Source: Archaeoglobi archaeon
Lineage (GTDB): Archaea; Halobacteriota; Archaeoglobi; Archaeoglobales; Archaeoglobaceae
DNA: 13,664 nt
Direction: 5' to 3'
NCBI GenBank assembly: GCA_029259455.1
Contig: JAPDIT010000033.1
Span: forward strand, 1-13,664
Positions 11,893 through 13,664 of this stretch are shown here, one piece after another. The notes below the pieces were generated by a model, which was given only the letters and a program-made list of their open reading frames with translations, searched no databases and was not told the origin of the DNA. Position 1 is the first letter of the stretch; every line of letters begins with the position of its first letter. Position numbers and translations under genes: made by a program.

Positions 11893-13449
11893 ATGAAGCC
11901 CTGGTTTAAAGCCTACCGGATGATGGGTCTCAGGGAGTCTCTTGAACCGTATCCAGAGGTTCCCTTATATTATTTTCTTGAGGAATCGGCAAAAAACTTT
12001 CCTGACTCGACAGCAGTCACATACCTCGAAAAGCAGATGACATATTCAGAGCTGCTCGATGCTGTTAACAGGCTGGCGAATGCTTTCTCAGAACATGTGA
12101 GCAAAGGAGACAGAGTTTTGATAACTCTAAAAAACTGTCCTCAGCTCCTCATAGCCGAACTTGCGGCGCTGAAGTGTGGAGCTTCAGCTGTGCTTTTAAG
12201 CCCCCTACATCCGGAGAAGGAGCTGAAGGACATAGCTGAAAAAACTGAGCCAAAAATTGTGGTGGGAGAAAAGAAATTTTCTGAATCCGGGATCTTTGTC
12301 AAAACTAAACCGTCCAATTTCATGGGAGACGACGACTTTTGGAATTTGATCAAAACGAGCCAGCCTGATCCAGCTGATGTGAAAATAGAACCGAAAGAGG
12401 ATGTTGCAGTTATCCTGTTCACAGGTGGAGTCACGGGCGTGCCAAAGGGTGTTATGCTCACCCACTACAATCTGACCACCAATGTCCTTCAGGTTTTGCC
12501 ATGGCTTCTTGGTGGTGCAGCTGAGGCTGTCAGGGGTTCTGGTTCTGTATTGCTCGCATCTCCGATTTTCCACTCATACGGACACTGGGGTATGCATGTG
12601 GGGCTTTACTGGGTATTCAACCTGCTTATAGTCTCTGATCCAAGAAACTACGATGAAATACTTGGCTACATGAAGAAATACAGTCCATGGATTACAGTTG
12701 GTGTTCCCGGGCAGTACATGAAGCTCATAAAGAAGGAAATAGAGGGACTTTGGACAATAAGCGTCTCAGGTTCGGCCCCGCTGCCAAAGAGCGTTGCAAA
12801 GGAGTATGAGAAAAAGGTCGGCACTCCAATAGTTGAGGGTTACGGTTTGACGGAAACATCTCCGGTTACTCACATCAATATTGCAAGTATTGCGAGATTC
12901 CTTGGCTTGGACGCTCCGGATAAGACTGGCTCAATAGGTGTTCCTGTCCCGGATACGGATGTCAGGATTGTAAAGGAGGATGGAAGTGTGGCAGAAGTGG
13001 GAGAAGAGGGCGAGATGCAGATAAAAGGCCCTCAGGTTATGAAAGGATACTGGAACGCTGAAGACCCATTTGTTGATGGCTGGTTGCCTACGGGTGATAT
13101 AGCTTACATGGATGAGGACGGTTTCTTCTACATCGTCGACAGGGTTAAGGACATGATAAACGTCTCAGGATACAAGGTGTATTCGAGAGTTGTCGAGGAG
13201 GTTCTGCACCAGCATCCTGCTGTTGAACTGGCTGCCGTTGTGGGAATTCCAGACAAAGAAAGAGAGGGGTCTGAGAGGGTAAAGGCCTTTGTAAAGCTCT
13301 ATGATGGAGCATCAGCAACGCCAGAAGAAATAAGAGAGTTCTGCAGAGAGAGACTCCCTCCTTATGCTGTACCCGTTGAGGTTGAGATAAGAGACTCACT
13401 GCCACAGGCAGAAACGCAAAAGATTCTGAAGAGGTTGCTCTTGCAATAA
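11893..13449 (+). CDS. AMP-forming acyl-CoA synthetase (FadD-like, ANL superfamily)
   Basis: This 518-residue enzyme activates a carboxylic acid with ATP to an acyl-adenylate and then to the CoA thioester, supplying the dehydrogenase encoded just before it. The ATP-binding loop is FTGGVTGVPKG (176-186), with the T-G-G form found in FadD-like synthetases. GYGLTETSP (316-324) is the adenine/acyl motif, TGD (400-402) binds the ribose, DRVKDMINVSGYKV (416-429) is the hinge and A8 loop, and ETQKILKRL (507-515) near the end carries the catalytic Lys510, with Gln in place of the usual Gly before it. There is no membrane segment. ATG 11893 is chosen, but an in-frame TTG at 11887, which overlaps the dehydrogenase stop, would add two residues. 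No clear ribosome-binding site is present, so translation probably depends on coupling. The acid substrate is unknown. Confidence 0.92.
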   Translation: MKPWFKAYRMMGLRESLEPYPEVPLYYFLEESAKNFPDSTAVTYLEKQMTYSELLDAVNRLANAFSEHVSKGDRVLITLKNCPQLLIAELAALKCGASAVLLSPLHPEKELKDIAEKTEPKIVVGEKKFSESGIFVKTKPSNFMGDDDFWNLIKTSQPDPADVKIEPKEDVAVILFTGGVTGVPKGVMLTHYNLTTNVLQVLPWLLGGAAEAVRGSGSVLLASPIFHSYGHWGMHVGLYWVFNLLIVSDPRNYDEILGYMKKYSPWITVGVPGQYMKLIKKEIEGLWTISVSGSAPLPKSVAKEYEKKVGTPIVEGYGLTETSPVTHINIASIARFLGLDAPDKTGSIGVPVPDTDVRIVKEDGSVAEVGEEGEMQIKGPQVMKGYWNAEDPFVDGWLPTGDIAYMDEDGFFYIVDRVKDMINVSGYKVYSRVVEEVLHQHPAVELAAVVGIPDKEREGSERVKAFVKLYDGASATPEEIREFCRERLPPYAVPVEVEIRDSLPQAETQKILKRLLLQ

Positions 13450-13450
13450 A

Positions 13451-13471
13451 TTTCCTTGTCCTTTTTTCCTT
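13451..13471 (+). terminator. T-rich terminator after the acyl-CoA synthetase gene
   Basis: A pyrimidine-rich stretch with a run of six T (13462-13467) follows the stop codon at 13449 within a few bases, consistent with archaeal T-tract termination. The remaining bases to 13664 show no gene I can support. Confidence 0.5.
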
Positions 13472-13664
13472 AAAGCCTACCTTTGGGTTAATCGATGATC
13501 TGAGACCTTTAATCTCAATTATGGTCTTCTTCATCTCCCACTCCGATAATTTCTGAACAACCCTCTTTTCCCTGAAACCGAAAGAGGACAGAAAGAGAGC
13601 ACCTCTTTTTAACTGACTCGAAAGCATAGCAGTGCAATTTCTTCAAACTGAAAGCTTCTTTCCC

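Noticed and set aside
13145..13627. 160-codon minus-strand frame at the right end
   Set aside because: About 300 bases of it lie antisense to the conserved C-terminal region of the acyl-CoA synthetase and read as low-quality sequence there. The part outside (13450-13627) looks somewhat protein-like, but no stop separates it from the antisense part, so a real gene end cannot be defined.
13516..13664. Two other minus-strand frames open at the right edge (stops near 13609 and 13516)
   Set aside because: Each is a short fragment of 18-50 residues with no recognisable motif, and the three minus-strand frames compete. More sequence to the right would be needed to choose one.
1..13664. CRISPR arrays, tRNA or rRNA genes, insertion sequences, attachment sites
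   Set aside because: No regularly spaced repeats, no T-loop-type GGTTCGAATCC sequence with cloverleaf pairing, no transposase-like frame and no flanking terminal repeats were seen on either strand.

Overview
The window reads as archaeal DNA, most likely from Archaeoglobus or a close relative. The evidence is a methanopterin-biosynthesis gene (beta-RFAP synthase) followed without a gap by the C/D-box RNP genes nop5 and fibrillarin, archaeal TATA boxes about 25 bases ahead of start codons, poly-T terminators, and a fatty-acid beta-oxidation gene pair. From memory, the order beta-RFAP synthase - nop5 - fibrillarin - oxaloacetate decarboxylase-type subunits is that of the A. fulgidus AF2089-AF2084 region, and the fibrillarin resembles the A. 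fulgidus protein without being identical. The species cannot be fixed from sequence reading alone.

Layout. Bases 2-121 hold the C-terminal end of a membrane protein running in from the left. An uncharacterised 245-residue protein lies on the minus strand (323-1060). A plus-strand block (1224-5394) follows with overlapping or nearly touching genes: beta-RFAP synthase, Nop5, fibrillarin, then a sodium-pump decarboxylase set (gamma-type membrane subunit, biotin carrier, beta-type membrane pump subunit). A hairpin spans the stop codon of the last gene. Two very small winged-helix genes (5531-5782 and 5851-6027, the second only 58 codons) follow, each with its own, probably leaderless, promoter.

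The most interesting part is 6141-10448, a compact six-gene cluster behind one strong promoter. It encodes two secreted DUF1102-type beta-rich proteins with SipW-type signal peptides, a third DUF1102 paralogue lacking a signal peptide, a SipW/ER-type signal peptidase with an extra C-terminal membrane and ectodomain half, a secreted protein combining a DUF1102-like N-terminus with a DUF11-like C-terminal domain, and a bitopic membrane protein resembling DUF5305. The logic matches TasA/camelysin-SipW in bacteria and the TasA-like archaeal bundling pili: dedicated peptidase, filament subunits, cap or anchor, and membrane partner. I propose it builds a cell-surface filament or matrix fibre. This is inference from motifs and gene order. 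A poly-T terminator closes the cluster.

After a 224-base AT-rich spacer containing a promoter, an acyl-CoA dehydrogenase (10673-11890) and a FadD-like acyl-CoA synthetase (11893-13449) form a fatty- or organic-acid degradation operon. The dehydrogenase has Asp where most of the family has the catalytic Glu. The last 193 bases hold a T-rich terminator and no gene I can support.
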